Of a stretch of 64,000 nucleotides of DNA, positions 17,520 to 26,529 are shown in pieces. The notes below the pieces were generated by a model. The model searched no databases. It worked only from the letters and a program-made list of their open reading frames with translations, and was not told the DNA's origin. Location: positions 2,449,486 through 2,513,485 of the forward strand of contig NC_017094.1 in assembly GCF_000284315.1 (NCBI RefSeq), in the 5' to 3' direction. A program made the position numbers and the translations under genes. Within the stretch, counting starts at the first letter, position 1, and each line of letters begins with the position of its first letter. The stretch comes from Leptospirillum ferrooxidans C2-3 (GTDB lineage: Bacteria > Nitrospirota > Leptospirillia > Leptospirillales > Leptospirillaceae).

Positions 17520-18641
17520 CTAAAATCCTTGGAAAGACTCACTTTGTTCGCCAGCCGAACTCTTTTCCCCAGGCGCAACAACCTCTTTACTCATCATCAA
17601 ACCCGAGTCCTCAATCAATGGTTCTTCCTGGTCAGAAGGAAATGCCTCACGAGCCTGTAAAGTCTCAGTCATCTTGGTAGGGGCTTCGTGATCCAGATTT
17701 TCAGGAGCTGTTTCCGTCATTTCCCCGGTTCTCTCGCCCGGCTCATGGATGACTTCTTCAGCCATATGACTTTTATGAATTCCTGGTTCTTCCTGCAATG
17801 GTTCATCTGTCTTTTTTGTTTCACCATCCCGGCCACTGACCACTTCCCAGGCATTCTTGGCCGCAAGGATGGAAGCTCCCCTTTTGGTCGTTGTCTCCCC
17901 GGAGGCCAAAAGCTCCTCCTTCACAAAAGCTCCAACCCTGAAGCGTCTCTGGTGGGGAGGACCAAATTCTTCGATAACACGATATTCCGGTTGAACTCCA
18001 TGGCTCCTTTGACACCATTTCTGCACAAGCATCTTGTAGTTCAAGGAGGGAGGCCGGCGAGGCACCAGGACAGAGGCAATGCTCGCTTCGGGCTCTTTTC
18101 TTTCCTTACCGTCTTTCGCTTCCTTGATCACATTGGCCTGTTCAAGACCAATGACAATTTCCCGAAGAGGCTGGGCAAACCAAGGGATCAGAATCTGTCG
18201 AACCGTTTCAAGGCCATACTCAAGATATAGACATGCTGTCAGGGATTCCAGGGTATCAGCCAGAATTGACGGATTATCCCGGTCTCCCGATGAATGGCTT
18301 CCCTTCCCCAAAATCATGAAAGAACCCAGATCCATTCGCCTTGCAATCGAAGCCAAAATCTGTGTACTGACGATGCTCGAGAAAATCTGGCCAATATCCC
18401 CTTCATTAGCGGTGGGCCAAGTGTTCAAGAGATACTCGCTCACAATCAGTCCAATGACTCGGTCTCCTAAAAACTCCAGGCGTTCATAGTTTGGAACAGG
18501 ATTTTTTCTGCCTCTTTCGTGAGATGCGGACCGATGGGTCAACGCCTCTTCAATCCTAAGGTTTTCCTTTACAGGAAGTCCCAGAATACGAATGAGTAAT
18601 TCGGGTGATCGGGGAAGGGTCTTCCCCCGATATTCAAACAA
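17520..18641 (-). CDS. rnc: Ribonuclease III with long acidic C-terminal extension
   Basis: Cleaves double-stranded RNA in rRNA and mRNA processing. The catalytic signature is NYERLEFLGDRVIGLIVSEYL, and the second acidic site is ILADTLESLTACLYLEYG. The dsRNA-binding domain spans about residues 200-268 (NYKMLVQKWCQRSHGVQPEYRV... GASILAAKNAWEVV). The protein has 373 residues against a usual ~230. The excess is a ~105-residue tail rich in Glu, Thr and Pro, plus a charged linker before the dsRBD. The family assignment is firm; the tail's role is unknown. Confidence 0.92.
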   Translation of the reverse strand: MFEYRGKTLPRSPELLIRILGLPVKENLRIEEALTHRSASHERGRKNPVPNYERLEFLGDRVIGLIVSEYLLNTWPTANEGDIGQIFSSIVSTQILASIARRMDLGSFMILGKGSHSSGDRDNPSILADTLESLTACLYLEYGLETVRQILIPWFAQPLREIVIGLEQANVIKEAKDGKERKEPEASIASVLVPRRPPSLNYKMLVQKWCQRSHGVQPEYRVIEEFGPPHQRRFRVGAFVKEELLASGETTTKRGASILAAKNAWEVVSGRDGETKKTDEPLQEEPGIHKSHMAEEVIHEPGERTGEMTETAPENLDHEAPTKMTETLQAREAFPSDQEEPLIEDSGLMMSKEVVAPGEKSSAGEQSESFQGF

Positions 18642-18745
18642 TACTGCCTCCTCTTCGAATTACCGAAATCAAATTGTGAACACAATATAACGGACGACAT
18701 TCTCCCACAAAAAGGACTTTCAAATCCAACAGATTCTTCCATTTT

Positions 18746-19534
18746 TCAGATCGATACCAATTTTACAGCCATGACGTCCTGCATGGACAGGCTTGATTCC
18801 TCACCCCCCTGTTCGATACATACGCTTTCACCATTTAAAGAAATGACTTTACCTTCTATCGAGCCCCAGGACAGGAACCCTCCAGGAAAACTTCTCTCTA
18901 TCAAGACAGGCAAATCCCGTTGCTGGGCCCACGACAGAAGATCCTTCTGATATCGGTGGGCGCTCGTTCCTCCCCATCCGCACCACATTCTGAGAACACC
19001 TTCATCATGGGAAGAAAGGGATTTTTCAAATAATTTTGTCAGTATTCCCCTCATTGCGTCCACATCACCCATAGCCCGGTGGGGATTATCATGAACCACC
19101 CCCATAGTCCGGACAAGTTCAGTCAACTTATAGGACGAAAGCTCAGGTTTCATCCTGCGGAAAAGAGCAAGAGAGTCGATTCCAGGATTCCCTAAAGGGA
19201 TTTCGCCTTGCCGGATCAGGTCCCTGTTGATCATTCCCAAATCAAAAGACAGATTATGGGCCACAACGATCGCGTTTATCAGATGATTCTTCCATTTCCC
19301 GTATAACGCTTTCAAGGGAGGATAGCCTATGGTCATTTCTGTTGTAATCCCATTGATCCGGCTGACTTCCTCCGGAATGGCCCCCTGACCACCGACCATG
19401 CTTTCCCCCCGGAACACCTCGACATCACCCTGCCAGACGGATAATCCCCACTCCACGACTCTCGCCTCCGGGTCCCGTAACAGACCCGATGTCTCCACGT
19501 CGAGATACGCAATGTTCAACCGGTCCCCCTTCAA
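18746..19534 (-). CDS. DEDDh 3'-5' exonuclease (DnaQ-like)
   Basis: 262 residues. Exo I is YLDVETSG, Exo II is VVAHNLSFDLGMINRDL, and Exo III is HRAMGDVDAMRGIL, including the characteristic histidine. This is the proofreading-exonuclease fold of DnaQ/PolC-epsilon proteins, here free-standing with a ~90-residue C-terminal part. The start is a TTG overlapping the TGA stop of mnmA. It could act as a DNA repair or RNA-trimming nuclease. Confidence 0.85.
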   Translation of the reverse strand: MKGDRLNIAYLDVETSGLLRDPEARVVEWGLSVWQGDVEVFRGESMVGGQGAIPEEVSRINGITTEMTIGYPPLKALYGKWKNHLINAIVVAHNLSFDLGMINRDLIRQGEIPLGNPGIDSLALFRRMKPELSSYKLTELVRTMGVVHDNPHRAMGDVDAMRGILTKLFEKSLSSHDEGVLRMWCGWGGTSAHRYQKDLLSWAQQRDLPVLIERSFPGGFLSWGSIEGKVISLNGESVCIEQGGEESSLSMQDVMAVKLVSI

Positions 19535-20655
19535 GATTCTTCATTCCCGGATAAGGAGATCGTTCCGGCTCCAAGAATGATCTCCCTATCAAACAATATT
19601 GCACCAACCTGTCCTGGAGAAACCCAAGGAGAAGGTTCCATAAGAGTCAGTCCAACCTTTTTCTGGCCAGGAGAATACCAGGATATCTGGCAAGCCACCG
19701 GTTTCATTGAGGACCTGAAAACGACCGACAAGGGGGTTTTAATGGAATCGGGATCTGGACCACTCCAATCTTCAAGGATACATTCCTCAACAGAAAGGCT
19801 CTCTTTCGAACCAAGAACGACTTGCTTCCTTTCGGGAATAATATCGAGGACATACACTCGTTCTCCAAACCCTGTTCCCATCCCTCTTCGTTGACCTCGC
19901 GTAAGTCCCAGACCACCTTCCATCGATCCGATCTTTTCCCCCGATTGCCCGACGGCTTCCCATTGTCCCTTCATTTCCAAGGGAATCCAGCGATCAAGGT
20001 AAGACTTCAGATTTTTATCCGACACAAAACAAGCTTCCATGTTTTCAACCATCTCTGAAACCGGAAAACCGGAATTTCTGGCAATCTCCCGGACTTCTTC
20101 CTTCGTCAATTCTGCCAAGGGCCATTCAAGTCGCTCAATTTCAGACGACTGAAGCTTTGCCAAAAAATAGGACTGGTCTTTTTTGGAATCTTTCCCTTTC
20201 GCAACATGGAAAGCTCCCGTAAGAGGGGAATGGGTCTTTCTGGCATAATGACCTGTTGCGACTTTCTGAATATTCAGGGAATCGGCAAGCGCCATCAACT
20301 CATGGATCTTCACCTGAGCATTGCATGTCACGCAGGGATTCGGGGTTTGAGCCTTCAGATACTCCTCACGAAAGGGATCCATGACCTTTTTCCGGAACGC
20401 ATCACGCCGGTCAACCATGATAAATGGGATCGAAAGAATTTCTTCGCAGAGGTATTTGACCATGGGCACATGACAGCATCCCCGTTCGGACCAGGGACGG
20501 GAGGTTTCGGGAGATGTCCCGCATTCAGACTGATCTTGTGGGTCCCATATTTCGATGATAGCCCCGGTAACGTCATATCCTGCCTGTTGCATCTTCAGGG
20601 CGGCCACAGCGGAATCCACTCCTCCGCTCATTCCAACCAGGACTTTATTATTCAT
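19531..20655 (-). CDS. mnmA: tRNA-specific 2-thiouridylase
   Basis: Installs s2U34 in tRNAs for Glu, Gln and Lys. 374 residues. The PP-loop is VGMSGGVDSAVAA. The two catalytic cysteines are in TPNPCVTCNAQVKI and ACFVSDKNLKSYL. VATGHYAR is present. It sits in the same run as mnmG and mnmE, which build the 5-carbon part of the same wobble modification. Confidence 0.95.
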   Translation of the reverse strand: MNNKVLVGMSGGVDSAVAALKMQQAGYDVTGAIIEIWDPQDQSECGTSPETSRPWSERGCCHVPMVKYLCEEILSIPFIMVDRRDAFRKKVMDPFREEYLKAQTPNPCVTCNAQVKIHELMALADSLNIQKVATGHYARKTHSPLTGAFHVAKGKDSKKDQSYFLAKLQSSEIERLEWPLAELTKEEVREIARNSGFPVSEMVENMEACFVSDKNLKSYLDRWIPLEMKGQWEAVGQSGEKIGSMEGGLGLTRGQRRGMGTGFGERVYVLDIIPERKQVVLGSKESLSVEECILEDWSGPDPDSIKTPLSVVFRSSMKPVACQISWYSPGQKKVGLTLMEPSPWVSPGQVGAILFDREIILGAGTISLSGNEES

Positions 20656-21050
20656 TTTCTTGTCTTGTCGGATTCTCCGCTCCCGGCTTCCGGCATTTCA
20701 CATTGACCATTAAAGATCACCCCTTCCTCAACCAGCAATGATCTCGTCTGTATTTTTGCCCTGACTTTTGACGGTTTGACAAGATGGAGAGAATCCCCCG
20801 ATTCGATTTCCCCGGTGATCTGGCCACCGCAAACCACAGTCCTGACCCGGACAGCTCCATCGATTTCGGCCGTTTCCCCAATGATCAGAGTGTGGTTTGA
20901 GATAATCTCCCCATCGACCTTTCCATCAATTCGCATGGTCCCTTCAAACTGGATCACACCTTTAAAGTAGGTTTCCTTCCCCAGGAAAGCCGTTATGTTT
21001 TTTCCGGACAAACCGGACTGGTTCTTGAACGAATTGCTTTCAGATGACAT
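20652..21050 (-). CDS. Bactofilin (polymer-forming cytoskeletal protein)
   Basis: 132 residues with a central beta-helical core of short repeated strands (GTMRIDGKVDGEI, HTLIIGETAEIDGAV, GGQITGEIES), typical of the bactofilin/DUF583 family. Ends are flexible and hydrophilic. Bactofilins form nucleotide-free filaments involved in cell shape or chromosome and ParAB positioning. The gene directly follows parB, which is consistent with a link to segregation. Confidence 0.9.
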   Translation of the reverse strand: MSSESNSFKNQSGLSGKNITAFLGKETYFKGVIQFEGTMRIDGKVDGEIISNHTLIIGETAEIDGAVRVRTVVCGGQITGEIESGDSLHLVKPSKVRAKIQTRSLLVEEGVIFNGQCEMPEAGSGESDKTRK

Positions 21051-21916
21051 TATTCAGACCTTTCGCTTTCATAATCGGGAGTAAGACCCAATCGCCCAAG
21101 AAAGTCATTCAGATCCTTCTCATCCTGAATGTCGACCGTAATCTGAAACGCTTTTTTCACTGGTTTGATCCGGACAGCCCTTCCAAAACTTGACGTCAAG
21201 GTTTCCTGACTTGACACTGCCCATTCGGGAACGGCTTTTTTGGGAAACGTTTTTTTCCCAATATTCTTTTCAAGACTTCTGACAGAGAGACCCTCTTCTA
21301 TAATGCTGTTTTCCCACTTCTTCTGCATCTGGGGGTCTTTGATGCCAAGCAGGATTTTTGCATGGCCCATATTCAACTCTCCGGTTTCCAGAAGGCCCAG
21401 CGTTTCAATAGGCAATGCAAGAATGCGGAGATAGTTTGCAATGGTAGAGCGTTTCATGCCCAAATGTTTGGCCAATTGTTCCTGTGTCCAGGTACATTCT
21501 TCAATCAACTGGTTCAGTCCCACGGCGATTTCAACAGGGTTCAGATCCGAACGCTGCAGATTTTCGACCAGAGCGATCTCGAGCAAACTGGTCTCCGGAA
21601 TATCCTTGACGATTCCCGGAATCGTTTCCCAGCCCAAACGGCACGCTGCCCGGTACCGTCTTTCTCCGGCCACCAGGAAGTATCCCTCTCCCCGACTGGG
21701 AATTTTGGTCAAAATAATCGGCTGGAGAATTCCATGATTGGCCAGAGAGTCCATCATCTCAAGGAGCTCTTCTTCCCTGAAGGTCTTCCTCGGCTGATAG
21801 GGATTTCCCTGAATATCCGTTACCGGAATCATGAGGATATCCCCCTCATGGCTCGGTCCTTCTGGTTCAAAAAGAGAATCAAGCCCTCGTCCCAAACTGT
21901 TTTTAGCCATATGCAA
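21050..21916 (-). CDS. parB: Chromosome-partitioning protein ParB
   Basis: 288 residues. The N-terminal motif NPYQPRKTFREEEL and the CTPase-associated AGERRYRAACRLG block are followed by the HTH region (EQLAKHLGMKRSTIANYLRIL) and a C-terminal dimerisation domain. ATG 21916 is preceded by GGGAG at 8 bases; a second ATG lies two codons inside. It overlaps parA. It binds parS; a matching site lies at 22711-22726. Confidence 0.95.
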   Translation of the reverse strand: MHMAKNSLGRGLDSLFEPEGPSHEGDILMIPVTDIQGNPYQPRKTFREEELLEMMDSLANHGILQPIILTKIPSRGEGYFLVAGERRYRAACRLGWETIPGIVKDIPETSLLEIALVENLQRSDLNPVEIAVGLNQLIEECTWTQEQLAKHLGMKRSTIANYLRILALPIETLGLLETGELNMGHAKILLGIKDPQMQKKWENSIIEEGLSVRSLEKNIGKKTFPKKAVPEWAVSSQETLTSSFGRAVRIKPVKKAFQITVDIQDEKDLNDFLGRLGLTPDYESERSE

Positions 21917-22667
21917 GGATCTCCCGTGCCAAATGCAGATACGATTGGGCCCCGCGGCTCATCGCGTCATAGAGAAGAACTGGCTTACCGTGGCTTGGTG
22001 CCTCACCAAGAGTCACATTTCTGGGGATGATGCTTTTAAAAACCATCTCGGGAAAATGATTTTTCAACTCATCCAATACCTGATTCGAGAGTCTGTTTCT
22101 CTTGTCAAACATTGTTGGGAGTATTCCCTCGATTTCAAGGGAGGGATTCCATGACTTCCTGACCCGTTCAAGCGTTTTCAAAAGATGGGACAATCCTTCC
22201 AAAGCAAAAAACTCACATTGAACAGGTATTAAAACAGAATCGGCCGCGACCAGGGCATTAATCGTGATATAGCCAAGAGATGGAGGGCAATCCAGAAAAA
22301 TAAAATCATAATCCGAAAGGGAACACTCTGCCATTTTTTTCCGAAGTGTCAGATGTGGATTTGACATTTTGGCCCCTTCAGCTTCAAATCCTGCCATCTG
22401 CATCGTTCCCGGCAACAGCGATAAGTACTTCAGACTTGTTTCCAGCATGCACTCACCCATCGATCGGGTTCCGGCAATAAACTGATAGGATGACGGTGCC
22501 GAAGGAGAAAGGGAGATACCCAAACCACTTGTCGTGTTTCCTTGAGGGTCCAGATCAATGATCAGAACTTTTTTTTCTTCAACAGCCAGGGACGCTGCAA
22601 GATTGATCGTTGTAGTCGTCTTCCCGACTCCACCCTTCTGATTTGCAACCGCCATGATTCTTGGCAT
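21903..22667 (-). CDS. parA: Chromosome-partitioning ATPase ParA
   Basis: 254 residues. The deviant Walker A is NQKGGVGKTTTTINLAASLA, the A' box is VLIIDLDPQGN, and the Walker B region is FIFLDCPPSLGY. It works with ParB to move parS-bearing DNA. Together with rsmG upstream and parB downstream it forms the usual chromosomal segregation unit. Confidence 0.96.
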   Translation of the reverse strand: MPRIMAVANQKGGVGKTTTTINLAASLAVEEKKVLIIDLDPQGNTTSGLGISLSPSAPSSYQFIAGTRSMGECMLETSLKYLSLLPGTMQMAGFEAEGAKMSNPHLTLRKKMAECSLSDYDFIFLDCPPSLGYITINALVAADSVLIPVQCEFFALEGLSHLLKTLERVRKSWNPSLEIEGILPTMFDKRNRLSNQVLDELKNHFPEMVFKSIIPRNVTLGEAPSHGKPVLLYDAMSRGAQSYLHLAREILAYG

Positions 22668-22707
22668 TCAATCCTCCGCCCGAGCGATATACATAGTCTT
22701 TTTAGCC

Positions 22708-22729
22708 GATTGTTCCACGTGGAACAATC
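22708..22729. promoter_or_regulatory. parS-like centromere site
   Basis: A perfect 22-base palindrome centred on TGTTCCACGTGGAACA (22711-22726). It differs from the ParB consensus TGTTTCACGTGAAACA by one symmetrical change per arm. It lies in the 66-base gap between rsmG and parA. Confidence 0.85.
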
Positions 22730-22733
22730 CTCA

Positions 22734-23342
22734 TCAAAGGCCGGTTTGGCCAGACAAAAGAGCTTCTGAGACATAAAAGTCTGCCACTTTTCCAGACTGT
22801 CCGGATTCCTTAAAATCTTTGAATGTTATCCCATGAACAGCCATGGAAGAGCAAGTCAATAAAGGAAGATCCTCACCAAATTTTCGAATCCGGATCGGAG
22901 AGTACAGAGGCAATAGCGGTAAACACGCCTTCAAAAGATCTTCCCAGGAAACTGCCTTCGACCAGATATCGACTTGGCTCCCTGAAAGATACGGCTTAAT
23001 CATCGTAATATCTTCCAGAACATGAACATTGGACAGTTTGAGGTTTCCGGCGGCATACAGTAGAAAGGTCATTTTTTTTTGGCGACGCTCAATTAAGAAT
23101 ATGGGCCTGGCAGGATTTAAAATGGCAAAAATGATTCCTGGAGATCCATTCCCGGATCCCAGATCTACAAGAGGAAAAGGATCATTCTGCAAGGAGAAAT
23201 ACCTGGAGGCACTCGCTGGCTCAAAAATGAGATTTTTTTGGATTTCGCTTTTGGTGTGGAATCCTGTCAAGCGAACCCTGGAGTTCCAATGGAGTAACAA
23301 GTCGCAATATTGATCCAGAAGACGTTCCTGTTCAGCCACCAT
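22734..23342 (-). CDS. rsmG: 16S rRNA 7-methylguanosine methyltransferase
   Basis: 202 residues. The SAM-binding segment is VDLGSGNGSPGIIFAIL, with the downstream RRQKKMTFLLYAAGNLKLSNVHV block of RsmG (GidB). It methylates G527 of 16S rRNA. It overlaps the end of mnmG by 11 bases, conserving the mnmG-rsmG-parA order. Confidence 0.93.
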   Translation of the reverse strand: MVAEQERLLDQYCDLLLHWNSRVRLTGFHTKSEIQKNLIFEPASASRYFSLQNDPFPLVDLGSGNGSPGIIFAILNPARPIFLIERRQKKMTFLLYAAGNLKLSNVHVLEDITMIKPYLSGSQVDIWSKAVSWEDLLKACLPLLPLYSPIRIRKFGEDLPLLTCSSMAVHGITFKDFKESGQSGKVADFYVSEALLSGQTGL

Positions 23343-25149
23343 GAACCGACTTTTGACGCTTCAGCCTCATCCTGAGAGCCTCAAGCGCTCCAGGGCTGAC
23401 GCCTTTTACCTGACTTGCATCAGAAAAAGTCCGGGGGTTTGCCTTTCTCAGACGAACCATCATTTCAGTCGAAATCCCAGGGACATCTTCTTGCAGGATT
23501 GAAGGAGGAATGATCGTCTCGGCTGCCAATGGACTCCGCGAATCATGGATCTGAATATACCCCTCATATTTGACCTCAGACTCAAAAGCAATCTTCCAGG
23601 ATATTGGCCATGAACACAAAGCGGAGGAATCTTCGGAAAAGAGATCATCAAAAGACATTTCAGGCCTTTTCAATTGATCAATCGCCTTTTTCCCGTCAAT
23701 GACCTTACGGGAGATCTCTCCCCTCCCCGCAGAAAATTCCTCCATCTTTTGAAGGAATCCCTCTTTCTGGTCTTCCCCCAACAATCCAAGTTCAATGGCG
23801 ACCGGAGAGAGACGCATATCCGCATTGTGATAGCGAAGGGAGAGACGATTTTCCGCTCTTGAGGTGAACATCCGATAAGGCTCGTCAATTCCCTGGGTTA
23901 CAAGATCATCAACCATGACACCGAGATACGATAACGACCGGTCCGGATACCAGAAGGAAGAGCCGCGGGCATAAGCTGCCGCGTTGATTCCGGCTACAAG
24001 TCCCTGCCCCGCGGCCTCTTCATAACCAGTCGTCCCATTAATCTGCCCTGCAAGAAAAAGATTTTCCAGATGTTGAACCTTTAAACCATGATCAAGCTGG
24101 TCCGGAAAAACGAAGTCGTATTCCACCGCATAACCGGGGCGCATGATGGCGGCTCTTTCAAGACCGGGGATCGATGCGACGATCTGTTCCTGAACATCGA
24201 CCGGTAGACTCGTGGAGATTCCGTTTGGATAGACCTCATCGATTCCAAGACCCTCCGGCTCAATAAAAATGTGGTGGGAGTCCCGGTCAGGAAACTTGAC
24301 GATTTTATCTTCAATAGAAGGGCAATATCGGGGACCAATCCCGCGGATTTTTCCGCTGTAGAGGGGTGAGCGGTCAAGGTTGTTTCGGATGATCTCTGAT
24401 GTTTGGGCCGTTGTCCTGGTCAGATGACAAGGAATTTGAGCACCTTCATAAAAAATCCCGGTTGTTTTTCCAGAGAAAAAAGAAGGAGGATCATCCCCAG
24501 GCTGAATCGTTAATTTTGCCCAGTCTATGGTTTTGCCTGATAATCTTGGTGGTGTCCCGGTTTTAAGGCGGCCGAGCTGAAGCCCCAGATCTTCCGATAG
24601 AGGTCTGGAAAGTCGTTTTGAAGCCCGGTCTCCGGATCGTCCTCCTTCAAGAGTGGAAAAGCCCTGATGAAGGATACCCGAGAGAAAGGTCCCCGTCGTC
24701 AAAACAAAGGACTTCCCGGAAATTCTGGTCTCGTCGTGAAGAAGAAGAGATTGGACCTTCCCCCCTATCACCTCAACGCCGACAACCTCTCCTTGCCTCA
24801 ACGAGAGACCAGGATAGGACTCCAGAAGTCTTCTCGCCAAATCACGATAACGATACCGGTCGGTCTGGACCCGCAGAGCCTGAACAGCATAACCTTTCCG
24901 GGTATTCAGCATACGAAACTGGAGCCCGGACTGATCTGCAAGCCGTCCCATGCCCCCGCCCATAGCCTCAATTTCTGCAACAATATGCCCTTTACCGATC
25001 CCTCCCACGGAAGGATTGCAGGACATTTGCCCGATCATATCAAGATTCAGCGTGATCAGAAGAGTGCGGAGCCCCATCCGGCAGGAAGCCAAAGCAGCCT
25101 CAATACCAGAATGACCTCCTCCTACAACGACCACATCCCATGAATTCAC
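23332..25149 (-). CDS. mnmG: tRNA uridine-5-carboxymethylaminomethyl modification enzyme MnmG
   Basis: FAD-dependent partner of MnmE in forming (c)mnm5U34. 605 residues. The N-terminal dinucleotide fold is VVVVGGGHSGIEAALA. CNPSVGGIGKGHIVAEIEAMGG and AGQINGTTGYEEAAGQGLVAG are MnmG signatures. The start is GTG 25149 with GGAGG upstream. Confidence 0.96.
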   Translation of the reverse strand: MNSWDVVVVGGGHSGIEAALASCRMGLRTLLITLNLDMIGQMSCNPSVGGIGKGHIVAEIEAMGGGMGRLADQSGLQFRMLNTRKGYAVQALRVQTDRYRYRDLARRLLESYPGLSLRQGEVVGVEVIGGKVQSLLLHDETRISGKSFVLTTGTFLSGILHQGFSTLEGGRSGDRASKRLSRPLSEDLGLQLGRLKTGTPPRLSGKTIDWAKLTIQPGDDPPSFFSGKTTGIFYEGAQIPCHLTRTTAQTSEIIRNNLDRSPLYSGKIRGIGPRYCPSIEDKIVKFPDRDSHHIFIEPEGLGIDEVYPNGISTSLPVDVQEQIVASIPGLERAAIMRPGYAVEYDFVFPDQLDHGLKVQHLENLFLAGQINGTTGYEEAAGQGLVAGINAAAYARGSSFWYPDRSLSYLGVMVDDLVTQGIDEPYRMFTSRAENRLSLRYHNADMRLSPVAIELGLLGEDQKEGFLQKMEEFSAGRGEISRKVIDGKKAIDQLKRPEMSFDDLFSEDSSALCSWPISWKIAFESEVKYEGYIQIHDSRSPLAAETIIPPSILQEDVPGISTEMMVRLRKANPRTFSDASQVKGVSPGALEALRMRLKRQKSVHGG

Positions 25150-25161
25150 GATTCCTCCAAA

Positions 25162-26514
25162 CTACTTCCCGATACAAAAGGTTGAAAAGATCCGGTCATA
25201 AACTTCTTCATGAGAGACGACACCAAACAGATCCTCCCACTCTCTGCGCATTTGCTCAAGTCTGTGGAGTGACTCGAGAAACTGGCCTGCAGAAAGCGGA
25301 ATCCGCGCCTGCCTCATTGACCGTTGAAAACGCTGTAGCAAATCCAGTCGGATTGGAGAAGAATCCCCTCCAGAGTTTACGGATCCACCCTCATAATAGA
25401 TCCTCGCCCGTTCGCCTATTGCCATTAAGAGCTCGGGAAGCCCCCTTCCCGTTCTGGAAGAAACGGGGTAAAGGACGGAAGGAGCAGGAGAAAGCTCCTT
25501 TAGAAAACGGTTGAGGGAGCCCTTTGGAAGAAGGTCCGACTTGTTCAGGACTGTCAGAAACTCTCCCGTGTGGTTCAGTAAGACAGGAGAAGGATCTTCG
25601 GGAGTCCGCAGGAATATCCCAAGAGAAATCTCTTTCAGGAGAGATTTTGTCATCCGGATTCCCTCTTTTTCAAGAGGATCATCTGTAACCCGAATGCCCG
25701 CTGTGTCCAGAAGGATCACATCCCCAAAAGCGGTTTGATAGCGACCTTCGATAACATCCCTTGTTGTTCCCGGAACGGTCGAGACTATTGCTCTCGACTC
25801 TCCGAGAATACGGTTAAAAAGGCTCGATTTCCCGGTATTGGGATGGCCGACAAGAGCGACGGTGAATCCGGATCGCTTTTTCAGCCCCCGTTTTTGATCC
25901 CGTACCATGGACGAAAGTTTTAGCAGGATCTGGTCCATGCGGCCAAGGAGATCTGAAAGCTCAGGAGCTTCCTCATCGGGAAGATCCAGGTGATCCACTA
26001 CGACATAAAAATGAGCCAGAAGGGCGACCAGATCCTCCCTGAGGCGAGCCAAAGGATCATCCGAAGGAGATATAAAGTTTTTTAAACCCTGCAGATAAGT
26101 TTGATAGGAAGGAGCCTGAATCATCCTGTTCAGGGATTCAGCCTTTAAAAGGGTCATCTTCTTGTGCAAAAAAGCCCTGTAGGAAAACTCTCCAGGCTTT
26201 GCCGTACGGGCACCAAGGGAAATGAGCAGATTCTGGATTTTGCGGAGAGAATGGGGATTTCCATGCATCTGGAACTCTAGGATATCTTCCCCTGTAAAGC
26301 TGTCGGGCGCTCGAAAATACAAAACAATCCCTTCATCAACAGGAATCCCGTCCAAATTGATAACAGAAGTCAGATAAGCGTGTCGGGGGGTAGGGGATTC
26401 CGGAAAGGGAGAAAGAACCTTCCCAAAGGTGGAGAGCAGATCGGGCCCCGACAGACGCACGATCCCCAAGGGACCGGGAACCAAGGGTGTCGCCAGGGCA
26501 ACGATCTGGTCCAT
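25162..26514 (-). CDS. mnmE: tRNA modification GTPase MnmE
   Basis: 450 residues. The N-terminal domain has the formyl-THF-type fold (GIVRLSGPD...). The G domain shows the P-loop GHPNTGKSSLFNRIL, switch region VPGTTRDV, DTAGIR and NKSD. The C-terminus ends FSTFCIGK, carrying the conserved CxGK. It forms the MnmEG complex with the next gene. Confidence 0.96.
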   Translation of the reverse strand: MDQIVALATPLVPGPLGIVRLSGPDLLSTFGKVLSPFPESPTPRHAYLTSVINLDGIPVDEGIVLYFRAPDSFTGEDILEFQMHGNPHSLRKIQNLLISLGARTAKPGEFSYRAFLHKKMTLLKAESLNRMIQAPSYQTYLQGLKNFISPSDDPLARLREDLVALLAHFYVVVDHLDLPDEEAPELSDLLGRMDQILLKLSSMVRDQKRGLKKRSGFTVALVGHPNTGKSSLFNRILGESRAIVSTVPGTTRDVIEGRYQTAFGDVILLDTAGIRVTDDPLEKEGIRMTKSLLKEISLGIFLRTPEDPSPVLLNHTGEFLTVLNKSDLLPKGSLNRFLKELSPAPSVLYPVSSRTGRGLPELLMAIGERARIYYEGGSVNSGGDSSPIRLDLLQRFQRSMRQARIPLSAGQFLESLHRLEQMRREWEDLFGVVSHEEVYDRIFSTFCIGK

Positions 26515-26529
26515 GACTTTCTCCTGATG

